Counted from the first letter of the stretch, positions 1 through 6,085 are shown. The stretch: DNA of 7,238 bases from Solirubrobacteraceae bacterium (GCA_016462245.1 JAEMTR010000070.1:1-7238), one strand, 5' to 3'. Translations and numbers: made by a program. The notes: generated by a model not told the origin, from the sequence alone.

Positions 1-19
1 GACGTAATCACGGTCAACT

Positions 20-892
20 TCACGCCCTAGTCGCGGAGGCCTTCTCGAGCCGCTCGGCGAGCCGCTTCATCCCCAGCGCGCGCGCTGCCCCGGCGCCGCG
101 ATCGGCCGAGAGCGGGGCGTCCTTCGGCCGCTTCAATTTGATCGTCTGTAGCGTCGCCATCGCTTTGAAGGAGCGAAGTAGCTCGGGGTCATCGGTTAGG
201 GCGGCGCGCGTGCGCGCCGTCATCTCGCTGGCTGAATCCTCGGCCGCTGCCAGCACGGCCTCTAGCGAGCCGTACTGCTCCAGTAACAGCGCTGCACCTT
301 TCTCACCGATCCCTTTCGCTCCCGGGATTCCATCTGACGGGTCGCCGCGCAGCGCGATCAGGTCGGGGATCTGCGCTGGGTCGACGCCGCTGCGCTCGCG
401 CACTTCGGCCGCTCCGATCAGCTGCGGCCCGCCGCGCGACGGGTAGAGCACCGTGACCTGCTTTGAGGCGCATTGGAACATGTCGCGGTCGCCGCTGAAG
501 ATCAGCGTTTTACCGCCAGCCTTACTCTCCAGCGCGGCCAGCGAGCCGAGCAGGTCGTCGGCCTCAAGTTCTGCCGCGTCGAGCGAACTCCAGCCGCAGG
601 CGGCGAGGAAGCCGGGCGCAAGCTCCCACTGGTGCTCAAGCTCCGGCGGCATCGGCGGGCGGTCGGCGTGGTAGGAGGGAAAGGCCTTCACGCGGTAGGC
701 ACCGGCCTCGGCGCCGAAACAGCAGACGACCGCGCGCGGGCTGTAATCAGCGACCGCTTGCAGCAGCATGTTCGCCGTCCCCAGCAGTGCGTTTACCGGC
801 TTGCCGTCGGCACCCTTGATCGATTTCGGCAGCGCGAAGAAGGCGCGGTAGAGCAGCGACGGCGTGTCAACAGCAAGCAGTGGAGCGGCCAC
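20..892 (-). CDS. Stand-alone 5'-3' exonuclease (Pol I N-terminal / FEN family)
   Basis: This 290-residue protein, read from a GTG at 892, has the PIN-like 5'-nuclease fold of the DNA polymerase I N-terminal domain but no polymerase domain. Such enzymes remove 5' flaps and RNA primers during lagging-strand synthesis and repair, using two metal ions. Visible motifs are an N-terminal LLAVD strand (D9), the RPPMPPEL stretch of the helical-arch region (79-86), EADD (E110, D112, D113), SGDRDMFQ (D135, D137), and RGDPSDGIPG (D184, D187) running into a helix-hairpin-helix (GAKGIGEKGA) that binds duplex DNA. The Asp normally found after the third strand (VFDAK in E. coli Pol I) is Gly here (CFGAE, G60). 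I chose GTG 892 because it lies just before the conserved LLAVD strand and 7 nt after a TAGCCT hexamer. An upstream ATG at 952 would add 20 residues without family resemblance and would overlap the divergent gene. It is divergent from the ABC1 kinase gene. Confidence 0.9.
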   Translation of the reverse strand: MAAPLLAVDTPSLLYRAFFALPKSIKGADGKPVNALLGTANMLLQAVADYSPRAVVCCFGAEAGAYRVKAFPSYHADRPPMPPELEHQWELAPGFLAACGWSSLDAAELEADDLLGSLAALESKAGGKTLIFSGDRDMFQCASKQVTVLYPSRGGPQLIGAAEVRERSGVDPAQIPDLIALRGDPSDGIPGAKGIGEKGAALLLEQYGSLEAVLAAAEDSASEMTARTRAALTDDPELLRSFKAMATLQTIKLKRPKDAPLSADRGAGAARALGMKRLAERLEKASATRA

Positions 893-899
893 GGGCGGC

Positions 900-905
900 A
901 GGCTA
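900..905 (-). promoter_or_regulatory. Putative -10 (TAGCCT) of a leaderless promoter for the exonuclease
   Basis: On the minus strand TAGCCT (905 to 900) is followed by exactly 7 nt and then the GTG at 892. This matches the TAnnnT -10 consensus at the distance expected if transcription starts on the first base of the start codon. There is no Shine-Dalgarno sequence between the hexamer and the GTG. No -35 match is recognisable at the usual distance. Confidence 0.5.
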
Positions 906-909
906 CCGT
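904..909 (+). promoter_or_regulatory. Putative rightward -10 (TACCGT) overlapping the leftward -10
   Basis: TACCGT fits TAnnnT and shares its TA step (904-905) with the leftward TAGCCT hexamer, so the two elements lie back to back. A transcript starting about 7 nt downstream would carry a leader of about 30 nt before the ATG at 946. That leader contains no Shine-Dalgarno-like sequence, which weakens the call. A second, poorer hexamer TATCCC at 933-938 lies exactly 7 nt before ATG 946 and could instead drive a leaderless ABC1 mRNA. Confidence 0.3.
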
Positions 910-913
910 GATA

Positions 914-925
914 CCGGCGCGCCGG
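914..925. repeat. 12-bp perfect palindrome in the divergent gap
   Basis: CCGGCGCGCCGG reads the same on both strands and sits between the two divergent genes, just downstream of the rightward -10 and upstream of the leftward one. It could be an operator covering both promoters. Its core GGCGCGCC recurs elsewhere in the window, for example at 6005-6012 and inside coding sequence, so it may only reflect base composition. Confidence 0.25.
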
Positions 926-945
926 CTGCCCGTATCCCGGTCGCA

Positions 946-2358
946 ATGCCAATGGCTGAAGAAGAGCAAGACGACATCAACGAAACCAGCAAGCTGCCCA
1001 GCTCAAGGCTGGCGCGCACAGCCAAGTTTGGCTCGCTCGTCGGTGGCCAGAGCGCAAAGTGGGCCGCGACCAGCGCGATCAACCGCCTCCGCACCGAGGA
1101 GCGCGCCGACGAGGCCACGCAGGCGCGCGCCTTCGACCTCGCCGACCAGCTCGTCAAGCAGCTCGGCCAGATGAAGGGCGCGGCGATGAAGATCGGCCAA
1201 GTCCTCTCAACCGTTGACTTTGAGCTGATCCCCGAGGGCGACCGCGAAGAGTTCAAAGAGCGCCTCGCTCAGCTTCGCGACAGCGCGCCGCAGGTCGCCT
1301 TCAAAGATATGAAGAAGGTCGTCGAAGCCGACTTTGGCGAGCCGATCAGCGCAGTCTTCGCCAGCTTTGACGAGGAACCGATCGCCGCCGCCTCGATCGG
1401 GCAGGTCTACCGCGCCACAACCCACGACGGCGACGAGGTGGCGGTCAAGGTTCAGTACCCCGGCGTTGCCGAGGCGGTCGAGACCGACATGCGCAACGTG
1501 CAGATGCTGGTGCCGCTGCTCAAGCGCCTCGCTCCCGGGATCGACGCTAAGGCTTTGCTGGCCGAGCTGCGCGAGCGGATCATCGAAGAGCTCGACTACG
1601 AGCTCGAGGCCGCCAATCAGCGCCAGATCGCGCGCGCTTACCGCGGCCACCCGTTCGTGCGCATTCCAGCGATCTTCGGCTCGCTCTCAACCCGCCGCGT
1701 GCTCGTCAGCGAGTACGTCGAAGGGCAGAGCTTTGCGCAGCTGAAGGAGCGCAGCGACGAGGAGCGCGACTTAGCCGGTGAGATCGCCTTCCGCTTCTTC
1801 TTCGGTCTGCTGATGCGCGAACGGCTCGCGCTTGGTGATCCCCACCCCGGCAACTACATCTTCTGCGACGACGGCCGCGTCTGCTTCCTCGACTTCGGGT
1901 TGATTCGCCGCGTGCCCGAGCAGTACCTCGACGGCGAGCGGGCTTTGGCGCGCTCCGTGATCGAAGGCGACGCTGAGCAGACGCACCGCTGGCTCTCTGA
2001 GCTCGGTTATCTACCCCAGCCCGACGAGTTTCATCCCGAGCGCGTGCTCGAGCAGCTGCAGAACGCTGGCGAGTGGTACTTCACGACCGGCTATCGCAGG
2101 CTCAGCCCGGAGTACGTGCGCAACGCAATCGAGGTTGGAAGCTCACCCCGCTCACCGCACTACGACTACATGCGCAAACAGACGCTGCCGCCCGAGGCGC
2201 TACTGATGCGGCGCATGGAAGGGCTGCTTTTTAGCGTTCTCGGCGAGCTGCGCGCCGGCGGTGATTGGGGCCGTTTGGCGCTCGAGTACATCGCTGCTGA
2301 GCCGCCCTCAACTCCACTAGGCGAGCAGGACGCCGACTTTTTTGCTGCGCGTGCGTAG
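946..2358 (+). CDS. ABC1/UbiB-family atypical protein kinase-like ATPase
   Basis: The 470-residue product has the full set of ABC1 (AarF/UbiB/COQ8) family marks: the KxGQ motif in the N-terminal extension (MKIGQ, K82-Q85), the Ala-rich loop replacing the kinase Gly-rich loop (AAASIGQ, 147-153), the VAVK lysine (K168), the ExD pair in EELDYE (E215, D217), the catalytic-loop signature DPHPGN (298-303), and the metal-binding DFG (316-318). Known family members support isoprenoid-quinone biosynthesis or lipid homeostasis and act more as ATPases than as protein kinases. The true substrate here is unknown. Residues 415-470 show no hydrophobic C-terminal membrane hairpin of the kind found in proteobacterial UbiB, so the protein is probably soluble or peripheral. 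ATG 946 is preferred over ATG 952 (two codons later) and over the long upstream extension beginning at 880, which lies inside the divergent gene. The MaoC gene follows after 41 bp and may be co-transcribed. Confidence 0.9.
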   Translation: MPMAEEEQDDINETSKLPSSRLARTAKFGSLVGGQSAKWAATSAINRLRTEERADEATQARAFDLADQLVKQLGQMKGAAMKIGQVLSTVDFELIPEGDREEFKERLAQLRDSAPQVAFKDMKKVVEADFGEPISAVFASFDEEPIAAASIGQVYRATTHDGDEVAVKVQYPGVAEAVETDMRNVQMLVPLLKRLAPGIDAKALLAELRERIIEELDYELEAANQRQIARAYRGHPFVRIPAIFGSLSTRRVLVSEYVEGQSFAQLKERSDEERDLAGEIAFRFFFGLLMRERLALGDPHPGNYIFCDDGRVCFLDFGLIRRVPEQYLDGERALARSVIEGDAEQTHRWLSELGYLPQPDEFHPERVLEQLQNAGEWYFTTGYRRLSPEYVRNAIEVGSSPRSPHYDYMRKQTLPPEALLMRRMEGLLFSVLGELRAGGDWGRLALEYIAAEPPSTPLGEQDADFFAARA

Positions 2359-2386
2359 GCTTTAGACCAACTATTCATTCGGAACC

Positions 2387-2394
2387 AAGAGGAG
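2387..2394 (+). promoter_or_regulatory. Strong Shine-Dalgarno sequence of the MaoC-like gene
   Basis: AAGAGGAG ends 5 nt before the ATG at 2400 and fixes that start. It is the only gene start in the window with a clear ribosome-binding site, fitting translation from a leadered or polycistronic mRNA. I found no convincing -10/-35 pair in the 41-bp gap after the ABC1 gene. Confidence 0.75.
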
Positions 2395-2399
2395 CGCAG

Positions 2400-2852
2400 A
2401 TGGCCACACTCAAAGGTGTAGATGAAATGAAGGCCGCAGTCGGCACAGAGCTTGGCGTTAGCGAGTGGTACGAGGTGACGCAGGAGGCGATCAACGAGTT
2501 TGCCGAGGTAACCGGCGACCACCAGTGGATTCACGTTGATCCGGAAAAAGCGAAAGAGACTCCCTTTGGCGGCACGATCGCCCACGGCCTCTTCACACTC
2601 TCGCTCGGGCCAAAGTTCACCTACGAGGTGATGGCTGTCGAAGGCTTCGTCTTCGCCGTCAACTACGGCTACCAGAAGGTTCGCTTCCCGGCCCCGCTGA
2701 TGGTTGGCGCCAAGGTTCGGATGCGCGCAACACTCAGCTCAGTTGAGGACGTTCCCGGCGGCGTGCAGATGATGGTCACGCAGACCTTTGAGACCGAAGG
2801 CGGCGAGAAGCCTGTCTGCGTAGCCGAGTCGCTGGCTCGAATGTTCACCTAG
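2400..2852 (+). CDS. MaoC-like (R)-specific enoyl-CoA / 3-hydroxyacyl-thioester dehydratase, HtdZ (Rv0130) type
   Basis: This 150-residue single-hotdog protein carries the hydratase-2 signature: TGDHQWIHVDPEKA (38-51) followed by PFGGTIAHGLFTLSL (55-69). The expected catalytic dyad is D40 and H45. From memory, the arrangement, the length and the stretch KVRFPAPLMVGAKVR (93-107) closely resemble Mycobacterium tuberculosis Rv0130 (HtdZ), a 3-hydroxyl-thioester dehydratase. The enzyme would reversibly hydrate trans-2-enoyl-CoA to (R)-3-hydroxyacyl-CoA in the cytosol, linking beta-oxidation intermediates to fatty acid or polyhydroxyalkanoate metabolism. The acyl chain specificity cannot be read from sequence. 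The gene follows the ABC1 kinase gene by 41 bp and precedes the aldehyde dehydrogenase by 51 bp on the same strand. The first two are plausibly one operon; the third appears to have its own promoter. Confidence 0.92.
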   Translation: MATLKGVDEMKAAVGTELGVSEWYEVTQEAINEFAEVTGDHQWIHVDPEKAKETPFGGTIAHGLFTLSLGPKFTYEVMAVEGFVFAVNYGYQKVRFPAPLMVGAKVRMRATLSSVEDVPGGVQMMVTQTFETEGGEKPVCVAESLARMFT

Positions 2853-2891
2853 GGAGGAGCCACGAAACTCGCGCCGCCGCTCGCGGCTCGC

Positions 2892-2897
2892 TAATCT
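2892..2897 (+). promoter_or_regulatory. Putative -10 (TAATCT) of a leaderless promoter for the aldehyde dehydrogenase
   Basis: TAATCT is followed by 6 nt and then the ATG at 2904, so transcription would begin at the A of the start codon. There is no Shine-Dalgarno sequence immediately before the ATG. A purine-rich GGGAGGAG lies about 45 nt upstream, too far to serve it. No good -35 is visible. Confidence 0.55.
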
Positions 2898-2903
2898 CGA
2901 TCG

Positions 2904-4382
2904 ATGACAACGTTGAGCGCGCAAGACGAAAGTTCAGCCCTCGAAACTGTCGAGCGGCGCCTCTTTATTGGTGGTCAGTGGCGCGACGCCAGCGGCGGCG
3001 CGACGATGGCCGTTGAGGACCCGGCGACAGGGGAGACTCTGGTTGAAGTAGCTGACGCAACGCCCGAGGACGCCGAGGCAGCGTTGGCCGCCGCCGACGA
3101 GGCTTTCGCCAGCTTCCGCTTGACGGCTCCACGCGAGCGCGGCGAGATTCTACGCCGTGCCTACGAGCTGATGACCGAGCGCACCGAGCACCTCGCGCTG
3201 ATCATGACCTTGGAGATGGGCAAGCCGCTGGCCGAGGCCCGCGGCGAGGTTGCCTACGCGGCCTCCTACCTGCGCTGGTACGCCGAGGAGGCGGTGCGGA
3301 TAAACGGCCGCTTCCAGACGGCCGAGAATGGCGGCAGCCGCGTGCTGACGATGCGCCAAGCGGTTGGCCCTTGCCTCTTCATCACGCCTTGGAACTTCCC
3401 GCTCGCGATGGGCACGCGCAAGGTTGGCCCGGCGATTGCGGCCGGCTGCACGGTCGTCGTAAAGCCTGCCAAGCAGACGCCGCTCTCGATGCTCGCTATG
3501 GCGCAGATCTTTGAAGATGCGGGCCTTCCGGCCGGCGTGCTCAACGTCGTCTGCGGCTCTAGCTCCGGCTCACTGATGGCGCCGCTGATCGCCGACCCCC
3601 GGCTGCGCAAGCTCTCCTTCACAGGCTCAACGGCGGTCGGCAAGCAGCTGATCGCTCAGTCGGCCGAGCAGATCCTGCGCGTCTCGATGGAGCTCGGCGG
3701 CAACGCTCCACTGATCGTCTTCGACGACGCCGATCTTGAAGTCGCGCTCGATGGAGCGATGGTGGCGAAGATGCGCAACGGCGGCGAGGCCTGCACCAGC
3801 GCCAATCGGATTCTCGTCCAAGACTCGATCGCCGACGAGTTTGCGCAGCGACTCGCAGAGCGGATGGGGTCGATGGTCGTCGCGCGCGGCACCGAGCCGG
3901 ATTCCCAGGCCGGCCCGCTAATCGACGAGGTGGCGGTCGCTTCGGTCAAAGAGCTCGTTGACGACGCAGTTGCCGGCGGAGCGAAGGTGCTCTGCGGCGG
4001 CGCGCCGATCGAGGGCGATGGGCATTTCTTTGAGCCGACCGTTCTGACCGACGTCGCCGATGACTCGAGGATTCTCCGCGAGGAGATCTTCGGCCCGGTC
4101 GCTCCGATCCGTACTTTTGCCACCGAGGCGGAGGCGATCGCCGCCGCCAACGCAACCGAGTACGGGCTCGTCGCCTATCTCTTCACGCGCGACATCGCGC
4201 GCGGGCTGCGCGTAATTGAGGGTCTCGAAACGGGAATGATCGGCCTCAACCAGGGGATGGTCAGCAATGCTGGCGCGCCGTTCGGTGGCGTCAAGCAGTC
4301 TGGCTACGGGCGCGAAGGCGGCCACGAAGGGATCGACGAGTACCTCTCAACGAAGTACATCGCGATCAACGTCGCCGACTGA
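2904..4382 (+). CDS. gabD: NAD(P)-dependent aldehyde dehydrogenase, probably succinate-semialdehyde dehydrogenase
   Basis: This is a full-length, 492-residue class I aldehyde dehydrogenase. All catalytic elements are present: PWNFP with oxyanion N164, the cofactor lysine in VVVKPAKQTP (K187), the Rossmann motif FTGSTAVGK (239-247), the general base in MELGGNAP (E263), the nucleophile in NGGEACTSANR (C297), and EEIFGPV with the nicotinamide-ribose contact E394. The LEMGKPLAEARGEV block (103-116) and the PFGGVKQSGYGREGG C-terminal block (459-473) are typical of the succinate-semialdehyde dehydrogenase branch. This enzyme oxidises succinate semialdehyde to succinate, joining GABA or other C4 catabolism to the TCA cycle. 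The active-site variant GEACTSANR differs from GQTCVCANR of enterobacterial GabD, so a related semialdehyde is possible. NAD versus NADP preference is uncertain. The start is fixed by the leaderless-type hexamer. The gene ends 4 bp from the convergent protease gene. Confidence 0.88.
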   Translation: MTTLSAQDESSALETVERRLFIGGQWRDASGGATMAVEDPATGETLVEVADATPEDAEAALAAADEAFASFRLTAPRERGEILRRAYELMTERTEHLALIMTLEMGKPLAEARGEVAYAASYLRWYAEEAVRINGRFQTAENGGSRVLTMRQAVGPCLFITPWNFPLAMGTRKVGPAIAAGCTVVVKPAKQTPLSMLAMAQIFEDAGLPAGVLNVVCGSSSGSLMAPLIADPRLRKLSFTGSTAVGKQLIAQSAEQILRVSMELGGNAPLIVFDDADLEVALDGAMVAKMRNGGEACTSANRILVQDSIADEFAQRLAERMGSMVVARGTEPDSQAGPLIDEVAVASVKELVDDAVAGGAKVLCGGAPIEGDGHFFEPTVLTDVADDSRILREEIFGPVAPIRTFATEAEAIAAANATEYGLVAYLFTRDIARGLRVIEGLETGMIGLNQGMVSNAGAPFGGVKQSGYGREGGHEGIDEYLSTKYIAINVAD

Positions 4383-4386
4383 ATCT

Positions 4387-5976
4387 CTATCGCCCGACGC
4401 GCAGCGTGTACTCGGCGTTGAGTAGCTTCGTGTCGTTGTCACTGACGACTAGATAGAAGCTCTTCGCCGTGGCTGCCGAGTTCCTAACAGTTACCCGCTC
4501 AACCGCGGTTCCGCTCTTCTTTGAGTAAGCAACGCGGTAGCGAGATCCGCTGGCCGACTTAGCGCTGCTGGAGTAAACGGCGAGGTCTACGCTGCCGAAC
4601 TTCGGAGTCAGACTGATCTTCGCAGCGCTGCGAGCCGGAATTCTGATTCGGTAGACGTCAAGCGGATCTTTTACCTGGTCGATCTTCGCGAAGAGTGAAA
4701 CGCCGTTGCCACCGTTCCAGAGCAGCCCCGCCTTCGCGCCGAGCGCCGTTCCGTCGACGAGCGAGATCGAATCGTTTGGTTCCTGTGGATCAAGCGTCGG
4801 CGCCGGTAGCGCCAGCGAGGCCGGAATGTTAATCAGGCCCCAGCCAGAGTCGCGGTCGTAGCCCTTCGGTGCGATCTCTTTGGCGCCCTTCTTCAGCAGG
4901 TCGGCAATCTGGCCGGCCTTTAGATCTGGGCGTGCGGCAGCGATCCAAGCCGCCGCGCCTGCCGTAATCGGCGATGAGAAGCTGGTGCCGCTGGCCGTCG
5001 TCACGCCGTCGTAGTCGTCGTCTTCGGTGTCGAAGCGCAGTGGCACATCAACCGGCACGTCAACGCCTGGGGCCGATACGTCGACCGCTGCGTTGGCGTT
5101 GCTGAACTCGCTGACTCTGCCTTGTGAGTCTGTCGCGGCGACGCTGACAACATGCGGGAACGCTGCCGGGTACTCGGTTGGATTTCCTTCGTCGAACTCA
5201 TTACCGGCCGAAGCGACCGAGAGCACGTCCTTGGCGAAGGCGCGCTGGATTGCCGCGTTCATCGTGAAGCATGGCTCCTCGGTCCCAAGGCTCATGTTGA
5301 TCACGCGCGCGCCAGCCGCGATCGCCTTGTCAATCCCTCTGGCGATCTCGGCGCAGCTGAAGCTGGTCAGCCCGTAGGAGAGGATCGGCGTGCCGGGGAA
5401 GACGCCGACAACCGGGCCGCGACCAACGACGGCGCTGATCGTTGAAGCGACCATCGTTCCGTGTGCATCCTCAACCCTGCCTTCATTCAGGTACTTGGTC
5501 TGCTGATTGAGATCGCTGACGGAGCTGTCGACTCGGTCGTCGATCACGGCGACGGCGACGCCGCCTGGAGCCGGCCAGGCGAAGTCGGCGGGCACAACTG
5601 CGACCCGTGCCCAACTGTTTAGCTCTCCTTCGAAGGCGCTCTGCCGCTGGGCGCGAATATCGGGCTCGGCCCAGGTCAGCAGTTCCGCTGCCGCCAGTGA
5701 GCGCGCCAGTTGGCGGGCCTCTACGCGCGAAACGGTAAAGGCTGGCAGGCCAGGAATCCGGCGCGCATTGAAGCGGGCCGCGATCGCTGCGCTCTCTGCT
5801 CCGCGGCGGGCGCCGACAATCCAATTACTCACGCCAGCCTTCGCGGCGTCGCCCGCGGGCAGCAGCATCGGCGGCGCGCCGAAAGGGGCGGCAACGGCTG
5901 TACCGCCGACTGGCAGAGCGAGACCCGCGGCCACGACGATCGCAAAGAATGCGCTCACAGTCGCGGGATTCTTCAT
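4387..5976 (-). CDS. Secreted subtilisin-family (S8) serine protease with C-terminal PPC-like domain
   Basis: From ATG 5976 the product is 529 residues. It opens with a signal peptide (K2, hydrophobic core about 8-22, probable cleavage at AVA|A near residue 29), followed by an inhibitor-I9-like propeptide (about 50-112). The S8 catalytic domain has D146 (VAVID), H172 (HGTMVAS), the oxyanion N259 (SAGNE) and S332 (GTSFSSP), with NMSLG at 228-231. After a proline-rich linker the EPND motif at 399-402 begins a beta-rich module resembling bacterial pre-peptidase C-terminal domains, ending in YTLRVGR. The family degrades proteins outside the cell; no substrate can be inferred. The residues after D146 are D-R rather than the usual T-G or S-G. 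C208 and C236 are the only cysteines I count in the mature part and might form a disulfide. I preferred ATG 5976 over ATG 5994 because it sits directly before a normal signal peptide and 6 nt after TACCTT. Confidence 0.92.
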   Translation of the reverse strand: MKNPATVSAFFAIVVAAGLALPVGGTAVAAPFGAPPMLLPAGDAAKAGVSNWIVGARRGAESAAIAARFNARRIPGLPAFTVSRVEARQLARSLAAAELLTWAEPDIRAQRQSAFEGELNSWARVAVVPADFAWPAPGGVAVAVIDDRVDSSVSDLNQQTKYLNEGRVEDAHGTMVASTISAVVGRGPVVGVFPGTPILSYGLTSFSCAEIARGIDKAIAAGARVINMSLGTEEPCFTMNAAIQRAFAKDVLSVASAGNEFDEGNPTEYPAAFPHVVSVAATDSQGRVSEFSNANAAVDVSAPGVDVPVDVPLRFDTEDDDYDGVTTASGTSFSSPITAGAAAWIAAARPDLKAGQIADLLKKGAKEIAPKGYDRDSGWGLINIPASLALPAPTLDPQEPNDSISLVDGTALGAKAGLLWNGGNGVSLFAKIDQVKDPLDVYRIRIPARSAAKISLTPKFGSVDLAVYSSSAKSASGSRYRVAYSKKSGTAVERVTVRNSAATAKSFYLVVSDNDTKLLNAEYTLRVGR

Positions 5977-5982
5977 AACTCC

Positions 5983-5988
5983 AAGGTA
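5983..5988 (-). promoter_or_regulatory. Putative -10 (TACCTT) of a leaderless promoter for the protease
   Basis: On the minus strand TACCTT (5988 to 5983) is followed by ggagtt and then ATG at 5976, a 6-nt spacing. The GGAG lies only 2 nt from the ATG, too close to act as a normal Shine-Dalgarno sequence, so leaderless initiation explains the arrangement better. The upstream in-frame ATG at 5994 would lie before the hexamer, and therefore would not be in the mRNA if this promoter is used. Confidence 0.5.
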
Positions 5989-6030
5989 CGGCACGCTGCA
6001 GGGCGGCGCGCCAGCCCGCTTAGCTTTCTT

Positions 6031-6049
6031 CGTTACCGACGGAGTAACG
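6031..6049. repeat. Inverted repeat CGTTAC-N7-GTAACG in the protease/methyltransferase divergent region
   Basis: Two perfect 6-bp arms (6031-6036 and 6044-6049) flank a 7-nt spacer. The dyad lies between two divergent promoters, where a dimeric repressor or activator could reach both. A TTAC/GTAA core is common in operators of GntR- and TetR-type regulators, but no regulator gene is present in this window to pair with it. Confidence 0.35.
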
Positions 6050-6056
6050 CAGAGGC

Positions 6057-6066
6057 CTTTGCAAAG
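6057..6066. repeat. 10-bp perfect palindrome CTTTGCAAAG
   Basis: This A/T-containing palindrome stands out in GC-rich DNA. It covers the region where a -35 element for the methyltransferase promoter would fall: TTGCAA at 6059-6064 matches TTGACA at four of six positions, with a short 15-nt spacer to the -10. It may be an operator half, a -35 element, or chance. Confidence 0.3.
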
Positions 6067-6070
6067 CCAC

Positions 6071-6081
6071 TACACGGTGTA
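6071..6081. promoter_or_regulatory. Candidate operator: 11-bp palindrome TACACGGTGTA overlapping the methyltransferase -10
   Basis: TACAC and GTGTA are perfect inverted arms around a single G. The right arm's final TA is also the first TA of the putative TACCTT -10 at 6080-6085, so a protein bound here would block RNA polymerase. Palindromes of this form are typical of TetR-type operators. That assignment is inference, since no regulator gene is visible in the window. Confidence 0.4.
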
Positions 6082-6085
6082 CCTT
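6080..6085 (+). promoter_or_regulatory. Putative -10 (TACCTT) of a leaderless promoter for the methyltransferase
   Basis: TACCTT is followed by 7 nt and the GTG at 6093, with no ribosome-binding site between. It is the same hexamer as the protease -10, in the opposite orientation across the 116-bp gap. If real, it supports GTG 6093 over the internal in-frame GTG at 6183. Confidence 0.5.

Noticed and set aside
880..945. 22-codon N-terminal extension of the ABC1 kinase from an upstream ATG
   Set aside because: It overlaps the exonuclease start and its promoter hexamer, and encodes residues unlike ABC1 family N-termini.
473..1174. 233-codon open frame on the plus strand, antisense to the exonuclease and running into the ABC1 gene
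   Set aside because: It is Arg/Ser/Pro-rich with no family resemblance, and overlaps two well-supported genes in other frames, as expected of long shadow frames in GC-rich DNA.
1207..1650. 147-codon minus-strand open frame inside the ABC1 gene
   Set aside because: It is a mirror of conserved ABC1 codons and has no own promoter, ribosome site or recognisable domain.
6005..6012. GGCGCGCC palindrome as a shared operator with the one at 916-923
   Set aside because: The same 8-mer also occurs inside coding regions (for example near 3999, 4272 and 5875), so it reflects base composition.
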